Notes under the pieces: model-generated | What the model was told of the DNA's origin: nothing | Databases searched by the model: none | What the model saw: only the letters and a program-made list of their open reading frames with translations | From: Bacteroidales bacterium | GTDB lineage: Bacteria > Bacteroidota > Bacteroidia > Bacteroidales > SM23-62 | NCBI GenBank assembly: GCA_016783865.1 | Contig: JADHVS010000028.1 | Location: 1 to 34,329 of the forward strand | Direction: 5' to 3' | DNA: 34,329 bases | Translations under genes and position numbers: made by a program | Part shown: piece by piece, positions 1 to 7,935 of the stretch | Layout of the letters: each line of letters begins with the position of its first letter | How positions within the stretch are numbered: the first letter of the stretch is position 1

Positions 1-471
1 GCTTCGAAAATAGTATCCTATGCACAGGGATACGTATTGATGAGAGCTGCTGCAGAAGAGTATGGCTGGAAGCTGAATTATGGAGGCATCGCCCTGATGT
101 GGAGGGGAGGCTGTATTATCAGGTCGGCATTCCTGGGTAATATTAAAGAAGCATTTGATAAGAATCCTGATTTGAGTAACTTACTGCTGGATCCGTTCTT
201 TAAAGAAAGAATTGATGAGGCCCAGGCCAGCTGGCGCAGGGTTGTTGCGGCAGCAATGCAATATGGTATTCCTGTACCGGCTTTGTCGGCGGCGCTGTGC
301 TACTATGATGGTTTGAGGAGTGAGCGGCTACCTGCCAATTTATTGCAGGCGCAGCGTGATTATTTCGGTGCACACACTTATGAACGTGTGGACAGGCCCA
401 GGGGGGAGTTTTTTCATACCAACTGGACCGGCCGGGGAGGAAACACATCTGCCTCGACCTATATTGTGTAA
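1..471 (+). CDS. gnd: 6-phosphogluconate dehydrogenase, decarboxylating (C-terminal part; 5' end outside window)
   Basis: The reading frame is open from base 1, so the gene starts upstream of the window; about 156 C-terminal residues are visible. They match the all-helical C-terminal domain of NADP/NAD-dependent 6-phosphogluconate dehydrogenase: [16 protein letters not shown] near the start, then [20 protein letters not shown] and the tail FHTNWTG, which is one of the most conserved stretches of the family. The enzyme oxidises and decarboxylates 6-phosphogluconate to ribulose 5-phosphate in the cytosol (pentose phosphate pathway). The stop is followed after 57 bases by a sugar kinase on the same strand, so the two probably form an operon for acid-sugar metabolism. 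The first in-frame TTG/ATG codons at 37-42 are internal codons, not starts. Confidence 0.96.
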   Translation, partial: ASKIVSYAQGYVLMRAAAEEYGWKLNYGGIALMWRGGCIIRSAFLGNIKEAFDKNPDLSNLLLDPFFKERIDEAQASWRRVVAAAMQYGIPVPALSAALCYYDGLRSERLPANLLQAQRDYFGAHTYERVDRPRGEFFHTNWTGRGGNTSASTYIV

Positions 472-528
472 TGCAAAAAAATTAAATGATTTTGGTCTCA
501 GGGGCTGACCATTTAAAAACGATATACA

Positions 529-1629
529 ATGAGTGTATTAAACATCAAAGATCCGGGCAAATGTAAATATGCCTGTGTCTCCCTGGGTGAAGTCATGTTG
601 CGGCTTGATCCGGGCGCTGGCAGGGTCACTACCACTCGTGAATTCAAGGTATGGGAAGGTGGTGGTGAGTATAATGTGACACGTGGTCTGAGGAAGTGTT
701 TCGGCCTTCAAACAGCTGTTGTGACTGCCTTTGCCGACAACTCAATTGGCCGGCTGATCGAGGATGGTATTATGCAGGGAGGGGTTGATACCTCACTGAT
801 CAAGTGGGTTCCTTATGACGGGATAGGCCGGACCGTAAGGAATGGCCTGAATTTTACTGAAAGGGGATTTGGTATTCGCGGGGCTCAGGGGACTTCCGAC
901 CGGGGAAATACTGCCGCATCTCAATTGAAGAAAGGAGATATCGATTGGGAATATATTTTCGGAGAGTTAGGTGCACAATGGTTTCATACCGGCGGCATCT
1001 TTGCGGCACTGTCTGGGTCAACTGCCCAGGTGATAGAGGAGGCAATGGTTGCTGCCCGCAAGCATGGCACAATTATTTCATATGATTTGAATTATCGTCC
1101 ATCATTGTGGAAATCTATCGGGGGACAGGCAAAAGCGCAAGAGGTCAATAAGAACCTGGCGAAATATGTGGATGTGATGATTGGGAACGAAGAAGATTTT
1201 ACTGCCTGTCTCGGATTTGAAGTGAAAGGCCTTGATGATGACCTTTCAGAGCTCGATGTTGCCGGGTATAAGGGAATGATAGTTGAGGCCACAAGCGCCT
1301 ATCCCAATTTTAAGGTGATAGCCACCACGCTCAGAAAAGTGAAATCGGCCACTGTCAATTCATGGGGAGCCATTTGCTGGGCCGGGGAAGACTTTTATGA
1401 AGCCACCCAGCGGGATGATCTTGAGATCTTTGACCGCGTAGGAGGGGGAGATAGTTTTGCCTCGGGACTCATTTACGGATTTCTTACGAAAAATGATCCG
1501 CTTGAAGCGGTTGAATACGGGGCTGCCCACGGAGCCCTTGCCATGACCACACCGGGCGATACCAGTATGGCTACCCTGGAGGAGGTGCAAAAATTAATGG
1601 GGGGTGGGGGAGCGCGGGTTGATAGATAA
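529..1629 (+). CDS. PfkB-family carbohydrate kinase, 2-keto-3-deoxygluconate kinase-like
   Basis: A 366-residue ribokinase/PfkB-fold sugar kinase. The N-terminus carries GEVMLRLDP and a glycine-rich GGGEYNVTRGL sugar-contact motif; the C-terminal signature DRVGGGDSFASGL places the catalytic-base Asp at about residue 308. Overall spacing and the SYDLNYRPSLW motif resemble KDG kinases, which phosphorylate 2-keto-3-deoxygluconate to KDPG. Family membership is clear; the substrate is inferred from resemblance and from the preceding gnd. The ATG at 529 follows an AT-rich 57-base gap without a Shine-Dalgarno sequence, as is usual in Bacteroidota. The C-terminus ends in a low-complexity GGGGARVDR tail just before an octamer repeat tract. 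A paralogue follows at 1780. Confidence 0.88.
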   Translation: MSVLNIKDPGKCKYACVSLGEVMLRLDPGAGRVTTTREFKVWEGGGEYNVTRGLRKCFGLQTAVVTAFADNSIGRLIEDGIMQGGVDTSLIKWVPYDGIGRTVRNGLNFTERGFGIRGAQGTSDRGNTAASQLKKGDIDWEYIFGELGAQWFHTGGIFAALSGSTAQVIEEAMVAARKHGTIISYDLNYRPSLWKSIGGQAKAQEVNKNLAKYVDVMIGNEEDFTACLGFEVKGLDDDLSELDVAGYKGMIVEATSAYPNFKVIATTLRKVKSATVNSWGAICWAGEDFYEATQRDDLEIFDRVGGGDSFASGLIYGFLTKNDPLEAVEYGAAHGALAMTTPGDTSMATLEEVQKLMGGGGARVDR

Positions 1630-1630
1630 G

Positions 1631-1739
1631 AGTCTACAAGTCTTCAAGTCCACGAGTCCACAAGTCTGCAAGTCAGGAATTTGACTGAAAGACTTGAAGG
1701 CTATTACTGGAGGACTCGAAGACTCGAGACTTGTAGACT
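1631..1739. repeat. Octamer-phased, imperfectly palindromic intergenic repeat
   Basis: The word agtc recurs at 1631, 1639, 1647, 1655, 1663 and 1671, exactly every 8 bases. The other half carries the reverse-complement word gact at 1683, 1691, 1713, 1721, 1728 and 1736. The outer 13 bases (1631-1643) and (1727-1739) are a perfect inverted repeat, so the tract can fold into one long hairpin. It starts one base after the TAA stop of the upstream kinase and fills most of the gap between the two kinase genes. Whether it terminates, stabilises or attenuates transcription is unknown. Confidence 0.85.
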
Positions 1740-1779
1740 ATTCAATGTACATTAATACTTTAAATAAACTTTAAATTCT

Positions 1780-2853
1780 ATGAAGCTTCTTGATAATGCG
1801 AAATATGCCTTACTGACGCCCACATCCATGGGAACACGCCTGAGTCCCCTGCACGGACAGGCGGTTCATAACAGCGATACTTTCATTTTTAAAGCCACAA
1901 GTGCTGAAACCAATGTAGGCAGTGTATCCTCTTTTCTCGGATTGCCGGTAAAAGTGCTGACCACATTTGTAAAGGACAGTCCTGTTGCTCAGCTTATCAA
2001 AGATAACCTGGCTGGCAGGCACATGGATTACGAGGGACCTGAAGTGGAGCAGGGTGGTCCATGGGGGTACCGGCACCAGATCAATATTGCTGACAGCGGA
2101 TTTGGATCACGGGGTCCCCGCGTGTTCAATGACCGTGCCGGAGAAGTGGGACGTACCCTGAATGTAAAGGATTTTGACCTGGACCGCATATTTGGCGAAG
2201 AGGGTGTTAAGATCGTACATATGTCGGGATTGATCGCGGCCTTGTCTCCTGATACGGGGCAGTTTTGTCTTGAGATAGCCCGTGCAGCAAAAAAATACGG
2301 ATCCAGGATCTCTTTCGACCTGAACCACCGGGCCAGTTTTTGGGAGGGAAGGGAGAAGGAATTGCATGAGATGTTTGCAGAGATTGCTTCTGTATCCGAT
2401 ATTCTTGTTGGAAATGAGGAGGATTTTCAGTTGTGTCTGGGAATCGAAGGGCCTGAAGCCGGCGGGGATGATCTCAAGGCCAAAATTGACGGATTCAAGG
2501 GATTGATCAATACGGCAAAAAAGGCATTCCCCGATACTCAGGTTTTTGCTACCACGCTGCGTGAGGTTATCAGTACCAATCTTCATTTATGGGGTGCCAT
2601 TGTTTCAGTAGGCGATAAGTGGTTTGTGGCTGATCCCCGTGAGATCAATGTGCTGGATCGTATTGGCGGAGGAGACGGATTTGTTGGCGGCTTGTTGTAT
2701 GCTATTCTTAAAGATTGGGAGCCTGAGAAATGGATCCAGTTTGGCTGGGCGTGTGGCGCCCTGGCCACCACATTGCTGACCGACTATGCCCAGCCGGCCG
2801 ATGAAGAACAGGTGTGGAGCATCTGGAAAGGCAATGCACGGGTAATGCGGTGA
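1780..2853 (+). CDS. PfkB-family carbohydrate kinase, second KDG-kinase-like paralogue
   Basis: A 357-residue PfkB kinase, clearly paralogous to the gene at 529: both share SAETNV/GGEYNV-type sugar motifs, FGSRG/FGIRG, NEEDF and the ATP signature (here DRIGGGDGFVGGL, Asp at about residue 299). It differs at the N-terminus, where the usual GE.M.R.DP is replaced by LLTPTSMGTRLSP, so its substrate may be related but not identical. It probably phosphorylates a keto-deoxy acid sugar in the cytosol. The ATG at 1780 follows an AT-rich stretch without a Shine-Dalgarno sequence. The TGA stop (2851-2853) lies inside the first unit of a GGTGATC tandem repeat. Confidence 0.85.
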   Translation: MKLLDNAKYALLTPTSMGTRLSPLHGQAVHNSDTFIFKATSAETNVGSVSSFLGLPVKVLTTFVKDSPVAQLIKDNLAGRHMDYEGPEVEQGGPWGYRHQINIADSGFGSRGPRVFNDRAGEVGRTLNVKDFDLDRIFGEEGVKIVHMSGLIAALSPDTGQFCLEIARAAKKYGSRISFDLNHRASFWEGREKELHEMFAEIASVSDILVGNEEDFQLCLGIEGPEAGGDDLKAKIDGFKGLINTAKKAFPDTQVFATTLREVISTNLHLWGAIVSVGDKWFVADPREINVLDRIGGGDGFVGGLLYAILKDWEPEKWIQFGWACGALATTLLTDYAQPADEEQVWSIWKGNARVMR

Positions 2854-2876
2854 TCGGTGATCGGTGATTGGTGATC
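2849..2876. repeat. Four tandem heptamers GGTGATY overlapping a stop codon
   Basis: Units at 2849-2855, 2856-2862, 2863-2869 (last base t) and 2870-2876. The first unit supplies the TGA stop codon of the upstream kinase. It belongs to the family of phased short-word tracts seen at six other intergenic sites in the window. Confidence 0.85.
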
Positions 2877-2959
2877 CGAGGGTGTGGGAGGGGGTTATGA
2901 GTGTGATCTGCTATGAAAGATTATAAAACATTCTACCCGGCGCCAGGCACCCACACAAA

Positions 2960-2973
2960 CCTGCAACCTGCAA
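2960..2973. repeat. Two tandem heptamers CCTGCAA
   Basis: Two perfect copies (2960-2966, 2967-2973) about 60 bases before the URO-D-like gene. They are too short to interpret alone, but resemble the heptamer tract at 4332 and the complement of the tract at 14442. Confidence 0.6.
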
Positions 2974-3003
2974 CTTGGCGATAGAATCTTCAACGAAAAT
3001 TGC

Positions 3004-3011
3004 TATCTTTC
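3004..3011 (+). promoter_or_regulatory. Possible -7 element for the URO-D-like gene
   Basis: TATCTTTC is one base away from the Bacteroidota -7 consensus TAnnTTTG and lies 23 bases before the ATG at 3034. I found no convincing -33 TTTG at the normal spacing, so this is a weak call. Confidence 0.25.
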
Positions 3012-3033
3012 TGATCCGTAAAAATTCTATTCT

Positions 3034-4299
3034 ATGACTTCCCGTGAACGAGTGCTTACTGCGCTGTCTCACAAGACGCCAGACCGTATTCCCCTTGATT
3101 TCAGCTCAACTGCCGTAACCGGGATACATGTTATAATTGTTGAGAAATTGAGGGACTATTTCGGTTTTGAAAAAAAGCCTGTTAAGGTTCCTGAACCATA
3201 CCAGATGCTGGGTGAGATGGAAGACGATCTGGCTGAAGCCCTCGGCATCGACACCATTGGCGTGATCGGGAGCAAAAACATGTTCGGGATAAAAAATGAA
3301 GGCTGGAGAGAATTCAGGACCTTCTGGGGACAGGAAGTACTTTTCCCGGGTGAATTTAATACCAAACTGGATGAAAATGGTGATCTCCTCATTTTTCCTG
3401 AAGGGGATACTTCCGTTCCAGCCAGCGGTAAAATGCCAAAGGCCGGTTTCTTCTTTGATGCCATAATCCGGCAGGAACCAATCGATGATACAAACCTTAA
3501 TGTGGAAGATAACCTGGAAGAATTCAGTCCGGTATCGGATGAAGATCTAAATTACTGGAAGGAAAAAATTGAAAGTGCTGCTGAATCCGGCCGTTCGGTT
3601 GTGGCATCCTTCGGGGGCACAGCCATTGGAGATATTGCCCTGGTGCCTGCCGTCAACCTGAAACATCCGAAAGGGATCCGGGATATAACAGAATGGTATA
3701 TGTCGACCGTTATGCGGACCGATTATCTTCACCAGCTATTTGAAAAGCAAACAGATATCGCCATAGCTAATCTTAATAAGATCAACCGGTTAGCTGGCGA
3801 TAAGGTAGATGCTGTTTTCCTTTGCGGGACAGACTTTGGAACGCAGGATACCCAGTTTTGCGGTCCCGATACTTTTGATGATCTGTATGCTCCCTATTAT
3901 AAGAAGTTGAACAACTGGATCCATGAGAATACCTCCTGGAAATCATTCAAGCACTCATGCGGGGCAGTCGAACCACTCATGAAACACTTCATTGAATCAG
4001 GATTTGATATTATTAACCCGGTTCAGATCAGTGCAGCCGGAATGGATCCGGCACATTTAAAAAAGGAATATGGAAACGACCTTGTATTCTGGGGTGGCGG
4101 GGTAGATACGCAGAAAGTTTTATCGTTTGGGACACCTGAAGAGGTTGATAAACAAGTGAGTAAGACTTGTGAGATATTTTCTGAACAGGGTGGTTTTATC
4201 TTTAATTCGGTTCATAATATTCAGGCCACAACACCGATTGAAAATGTCATTGCCATGTTTAATGCATTGAGGACATTTAACGGACAGCCAAAAATCTAA
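3034..4299 (+). CDS. Uroporphyrinogen decarboxylase-fold protein (URO-D/MtaA-CmuA-type methyltransferase family)
   Basis: A 421-residue protein starting MTSRERVLTALSH and then KTPDRIPLDF, the N-terminal hallmark of the URO-D superfamily. Later come FKHSCGAVEPLMKHFIESG and FWGGGVDTQKVLSFGTPEEV, the conserved C-terminal (beta/alpha)8-barrel blocks; the His-x-Cys in KHSCG recalls the zinc-binding region of corrinoid-dependent methyltransferases such as MtaA. At 421 residues it is longer than true HemE (about 340-350) and has an insert near residues 95-150. The neighbours are sugar kinases and an esterase, not haem genes, so it is not called hemE. Methyl transfer from methoxylated or methylated substrates is possible but inferred. 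Confidence 0.8.
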   Translation: MTSRERVLTALSHKTPDRIPLDFSSTAVTGIHVIIVEKLRDYFGFEKKPVKVPEPYQMLGEMEDDLAEALGIDTIGVIGSKNMFGIKNEGWREFRTFWGQEVLFPGEFNTKLDENGDLLIFPEGDTSVPASGKMPKAGFFFDAIIRQEPIDDTNLNVEDNLEEFSPVSDEDLNYWKEKIESAAESGRSVVASFGGTAIGDIALVPAVNLKHPKGIRDITEWYMSTVMRTDYLHQLFEKQTDIAIANLNKINRLAGDKVDAVFLCGTDFGTQDTQFCGPDTFDDLYAPYYKKLNNWIHENTSWKSFKHSCGAVEPLMKHFIESGFDIINPVQISAAGMDPAHLKKEYGNDLVFWGGGVDTQKVLSFGTPEEVDKQVSKTCEIFSEQGGFIFNSVHNIQATTPIENVIAMFNALRTFNGQPKI

Positions 4300-4331
4300 A
4301 CATTATGCAATTGTTAATCATGCATTTCACA

Positions 4332-4366
4332 CCTCGTGCCTCGCAACTCGCAACCCGCAACTACAA
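4332..4366. repeat. Five phased heptamers (CCTCGTG/ACTCGCA type)
   Basis: Consecutive 7-base words: cctcgtg, cctcgca, actcgca, acccgca, actacaa, without spacing slips. They lie in the 100-base gap between the URO-D-like gene and the esterase gene. Same repeat class as 14442-14511. Confidence 0.75.
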
Positions 4367-4399
4367 TTAATTAAAAACCAATACTAATATCTATTTACA

Positions 4400-6364
4400 A
4401 TGAGACAAGTTAATTTTTTATTTGCACTGTTTTTATCATTCCTGTTTCTGCAGGCTAATGCAGATGTGAAATTGCCCCGTATTTTAAGCAGCAACATGGT
4501 CCTGCAAAGAAATGCAGAATTTAATATCTGGGGCTGGGCGGATAAAAACGAAAAGGTCACAGTTACATTCAACGGTGTAACCAGGACAGCCAGGACAGGA
4601 AAAGACCTGAAATGGGTTGTATCCTTTCCATCCATGAAAGCCGGTGGTCCATATACCATGACCATCAAAGGAAAAAATACCATTACTCTCGAAAACATTC
4701 TGATGGGTGATGTCTGGGTTTGTTCCGGCCAATCGAACATGGAATGGTCGGTTATCAGGTCGAATAATTACGAAGAGGAAATTGCCAATGCAAAGTATCC
4801 TGAGATTAGGCTGTTCCATACACCTCATAATGTTCAATTTGAACCGGTAGACGATGTGGATAATGGAACCTGGGAAGAATGCAGTCCAGAAACCATAAGC
4901 AATTTTACTGCTGTTGGCTATTTTTTTGGCCGTCATTTGCATGAAAGTCTCGATATTCCTATTGGCTTACTGCAAACCGCATGGGGTGGAACCATAGTAG
5001 AAACCTGGATCAGCGGAGAGTCGGTGGGTCAGTTGCAGGAATTTAAAGACCGGGTGGAAAACCTCAAAAGCTATGATCCGAAAGAGGAAGTAGCCAGGCG
5101 AAAGGCAAAGATGAATGAGCTTCTTGACTCATTCGGCGCTGAAGAAGAAGGAATTGTAGATGGTAAGCCGCTATGGGCAGCTTCTGATCTGGATGTAAGC
5201 AAATGGAAGGAAATGGAGCTTCCACAATTATGGGAAGGGGCCGGATTGGAAGGCCTTGACGGTGTTGTCTGGTTCAGAAAGGAGTTTCACCTTGAAAAGG
5301 AGGTTGCTAATAGTGGGATTACACTGGAACTGGGTCCGATTGATGATAGCGATATGACCTTGGTAAATGGAAAACTTGTGGGCGAAATGACTGATAAGTA
5401 CGATGCTCCAAGGATCTATAATGTGTCTCCTGAAATATTAAAGGAGGGAAAGAATGTTGTGACTGTGCGTGTTGAGGATACCGGAGGTGGTGGTGGATTT
5501 CATGGCAAGCCCGAAAATCTGCAGGTCACATCAGGGAGTTTTGTACAATCGCTTGCAGGAAAATGGTTATTCAGGATCAGCAGGGCGGAAATTACTGTTG
5601 AGGAAAGGAATTTTGTGGGCCCGAATAGTAATCCAACACTGCTTTACAATGGTATGATCCATCCTTTCCTGAATTATTCTGTCAAAGGAGCCATCTGGTA
5701 CCAGGGAGAATCCAATGCCGGGAGGGCTCATCAATACCAGACATTATTCCCTATGCTGATTAAAGACTGGAGAAAAAACTGGAGCAATCCTGATATGCCC
5801 TTTTTCTTTGTTCAACTGGCCAATTTCAGGCAACCGGTCGATGAGCCTGGTGAAAGCGACTGGGCTGAGTTGCGTGAGGCACAAACCATGGCACTTGAAT
5901 TACCAAATACCGGAATGGCAGTGATTATTGATATTGGTGAGGCCGATGATATACATCCAACGAACAAACAGGATGTGGGTAGGAGATTGGGTTTATCTGC
6001 CTTGGCCGTAGCCTATGGCGAGGATATTGTATATTCCGGACCCTTGTATAAATCGATCACCGTCACCGGCGATAAAGCCGTCATTGAGTTTGATAATGTC
6101 GGAGGTGGATTAAAGATATGTGATCACTATGGTTATTTAAAAGGATTTACCATTGCCGGGGCCGACAAGAAATTTTATTGGGCCAAAGCTTATGTTGAAA
6201 ACAATAAGGTGGTGGTCTTCAGTGATAAGGTCGGGCAACCTGTTGCTGTCAGATATGGCTGGGCGACCAATCCCGATGATGTGAACCTGTATAATGTGGA
6301 AGGATTACCCGCTTCTCCGTTCAGAACCGATGACTGGCCGGGTATTACGGTTGAAAAGAAATAG
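4400..6364 (+). CDS. Exported sialate O-acetylesterase family protein (SGNH hydrolase)
   Basis: A 654-residue protein with a clear signal peptide (hydrophobic residues 5-18, cleavage likely after ANA at 21). The catalytic Ser lies in SGQSNMEWS (Ser112), and IWYQGESNAGRAHQY and GEADDIHPTNK (Asp517, His519) complete the SASA-family signature. An inserted beta-sandwich at roughly residues 250-390 (WFRKEFHLEKE to VVTVRVEDTGGGGG) resembles GH2 sugar-binding domains and is usual in long Bacteroidota members. The enzyme most likely removes acetyl groups from sialic acid or plant polysaccharide in the periplasm or at the surface. It is the last gene of the rightward block and is followed by a strong terminator. 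Confidence 0.92.
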   Translation: MRQVNFLFALFLSFLFLQANADVKLPRILSSNMVLQRNAEFNIWGWADKNEKVTVTFNGVTRTARTGKDLKWVVSFPSMKAGGPYTMTIKGKNTITLENILMGDVWVCSGQSNMEWSVIRSNNYEEEIANAKYPEIRLFHTPHNVQFEPVDDVDNGTWEECSPETISNFTAVGYFFGRHLHESLDIPIGLLQTAWGGTIVETWISGESVGQLQEFKDRVENLKSYDPKEEVARRKAKMNELLDSFGAEEEGIVDGKPLWAASDLDVSKWKEMELPQLWEGAGLEGLDGVVWFRKEFHLEKEVANSGITLELGPIDDSDMTLVNGKLVGEMTDKYDAPRIYNVSPEILKEGKNVVTVRVEDTGGGGGFHGKPENLQVTSGSFVQSLAGKWLFRISRAEITVEERNFVGPNSNPTLLYNGMIHPFLNYSVKGAIWYQGESNAGRAHQYQTLFPMLIKDWRKNWSNPDMPFFFVQLANFRQPVDEPGESDWAELREAQTMALELPNTGMAVIIDIGEADDIHPTNKQDVGRRLGLSALAVAYGEDIVYSGPLYKSITVTGDKAVIEFDNVGGGLKICDHYGYLKGFTIAGADKKFYWAKAYVENNKVVVFSDKVGQPVAVRYGWATNPDDVNLYNVEGLPASPFRTDDWPGITVEKK

Positions 6365-6405
6365 ATCCCGAAACCTTCCTTCCTGCCGGCAGGTAAATTC
6401 GGGAT
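6365..6405. repeat. Nested palindrome after the esterase gene
   Basis: An 8-base perfect inverted repeat (atcccgaa at 6365-6372, ttcgggat at 6398-6405) encloses a perfect 12-base palindrome cctgccggcagg (6382-6393). It could form a hairpin just before the terminator. Confidence 0.7.
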
Positions 6406-6408
6406 GAT

Positions 6409-6443
6409 AAAAAAAAGGCTGAAAATTTCGGCCCTTTTTTTTT
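6409..6443. terminator. Bidirectional intrinsic terminator
   Basis: The stem is ggctgaa (6417-6423) with ttcggcc (6427-6433, one G-U pair) and a 3-base loop, with a run of A before and a run of T after. It therefore works on both strands: it ends the esterase transcript on + and the NUMOD1 gene on -. Confidence 0.85.
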
Positions 6444-6456
6444 ATAGAATATTTTA

Positions 6457-6756
6457 TTATCCGTTGAATCCGCCAACCCGCGTGTAACTCTCCTGGGTCC
6501 TGATATAAAAAGCCTTGTATTTCAGGTAGTGATTACCTTTGACATATTCCCAATGTGTGTTTTTTGCCTTATATATCTTGCCGATACATGCTTCAAAGAT
6601 CAATGTCGGATAAATGCCGGTAACCTTGCTTGCTTCCATAATAGAATTAAACCTGATGCTTTTATCAGCAAAGTGTCCGATAACCGGTAAATGGTATTTT
6701 CTCTGCTGGAATTTCTTCTTGATTGCCTCATGGGCATCTATATGACCGTGTGCCAT
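6457..6756 (-). CDS. Stand-alone NUMOD1-domain protein
   Basis: A 99-residue basic protein starting MAHGHIDAHEAI; a longer in-frame start at 6840 would read through the promoter and is rejected. Residues about 26-71 (GHFADKSIRFNSIMEASK, then a turn and WEY) match the NUMOD1 pattern F.S..EA....G...I.....G......WEY, a DNA-binding helix-turn-helix module normally attached to GIY-YIG or HNH homing endonucleases. No nuclease motif is present in this protein or next to it. It could be a small DNA-binding regulator or the remnant of a homing endonuclease. It is transcribed divergently from the GHMP kinase. Confidence 0.75.
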   Translation of the reverse strand: MAHGHIDAHEAIKKKFQQRKYHLPVIGHFADKSIRFNSIMEASKVTGIYPTLIFEACIGKIYKAKNTHWEYVKGNHYLKYKAFYIRTQESYTRVGGFNG

Positions 6757-6773
6757 GATTATTAAGTTTGATA

Positions 6774-6804
6774 CGAAAATAGCAAATAAACATACAAATT
6801 CAAA
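6774..6804 (-). promoter_or_regulatory. Bacteroidota-type promoter for the NUMOD1 gene
   Basis: On the minus strand TTTG (6801-6804) is followed by exactly 19 bases and then TATTTTCG (6774-6781), one base off the -7 consensus TAnnTTTG. Expected transcription start is about 10 bases before the ATG at 6756. Confidence 0.5.
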
Positions 6805-6928
6805 ATTAGCAACTTTCCCGTGAGAACATGTTATCAACAATAACGAATTGAAATGTGTTATTGTTTTAGTAGTTTTAATTTTATTTGTAATTTAAATCAT
6901 ACCCCATATATGATAAATTAATCGTTAT

Positions 6929-7888
6929 ATGCATTGTATGGATAAGCAATATTATGCCAAGATCCTGTTAATTGGAGAGTACTCGGTTATATTGAACGGC
7001 CCTGCCCTGACTATTCCCTTCAGGAAGTTTTCCGGATCGTTTTTCATGGCAGGGGAAGCATCAGAAGTGGTCAGCCGCCAATCGCAGCTTGAGCTGCACG
7101 ATCTCGGCAACTATATACAACAGTGCATTTATGACGGATTGCTAACAGAAAAATTCCATTACAATAAATTTGTGGAGGATTTAGATAATGGAATGATATT
7201 TCTATCTGATATACCACTCTCCTATGGTCTTGGAAGTTCAGGGGCCCTGACAGCCGCGGTTTATGAGAGTTATTGTGAGCCGGTCATATCTCCCGGGCCG
7301 GATTTGTCACAAGCCAATTGGAAAAATGTGAAGCACACCTTATCTGTTATAGAATCGCATTTTCATGGTAAGAGCTCGGGGATTGATCCGGCAAGCTGCC
7401 TGGTTAACAAACCATTAATACTTAAATCGGATGAATCTTTATCGATAGCTGAAATACCTGAAATGGGACCTGACCTGACATTTTTTTTGTTAGATTCAAA
7501 AATCCCCGCTAAAACGAATCCCCTGGTAAAATACTTCACAGAAAGAATGGAAGAGCAGGAATTTCAACGAATGTTTTTTAAAGATCTGATACCTGTAACT
7601 AATTGCCTGATCAATAAAATCCTGGCAGGTGAGCAATCATCTGTGCTGGAGTGTTTCAGAGAACTATCTGCGATACAATTACAGTTTTTCTGCCCGATGA
7701 TACCGGATAGATACGAAGAAATATGGGAGGAGGGATTGAATAGTAACCAGTTTTACCTTAAGTTGTGTGGTTCTGGCGGTGGAGGGTATTTACTTGGACT
7801 TACGATGAATTATAAAAAAACCAGTGAGTTGTTTAATAAGAGCAATAAAGAAATTATTCCCTTTGAAATTTCAGCACTAAAGGATTAG
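6929..7888 (+). CDS. GHMP kinase, mevalonate kinase-like
   Basis: A 319-residue GHMP-superfamily kinase. The N-terminal YAKILLIGEYSVILNGPAL is the mevalonate-kinase-type opening motif; PLSYGLGSSGALTAAVYE is the ATP-binding loop, FHGKSSGIDPASCL the Mg/substrate region, and LCGSGGGGYLLGLT the C-terminal motif 3. In Bacteroidota with the mevalonate route such proteins phosphorylate mevalonate on the way to isopentenyl diphosphate. A second in-frame ATG at 6938 (MDKQYYAKI) is an equally good start. The prenyltransferase gene 47 bases downstream supports an isoprenoid role. Phosphomevalonate kinase activity cannot be excluded. Confidence 0.8.
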   Translation: MHCMDKQYYAKILLIGEYSVILNGPALTIPFRKFSGSFFMAGEASEVVSRQSQLELHDLGNYIQQCIYDGLLTEKFHYNKFVEDLDNGMIFLSDIPLSYGLGSSGALTAAVYESYCEPVISPGPDLSQANWKNVKHTLSVIESHFHGKSSGIDPASCLVNKPLILKSDESLSIAEIPEMGPDLTFFLLDSKIPAKTNPLVKYFTERMEEQEFQRMFFKDLIPVTNCLINKILAGEQSSVLECFRELSAIQLQFFCPMIPDRYEEIWEEGLNSNQFYLKLCGSGGGGYLLGLTMNYKKTSELFNKSNKEIIPFEISALKD

Positions 7889-7935
7889 TTTTTTTTATTA
7901 TGTTTGCGAATCTTTAATCACTTAACCTTTGTCGA

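Noticed and set aside
3034..4299. Assignment as hemE (haem biosynthesis)
   Set aside because: The protein is longer, has an insert and a methyltransferase-like His-x-Cys, and lies among sugar genes.
7902..7931. Possible promoter before the UbiA-family gene
   Set aside because: TTTG pieces are present, but the -7 box lacks the TA and the spacing is off; cotranscription with the kinase gene is simpler.
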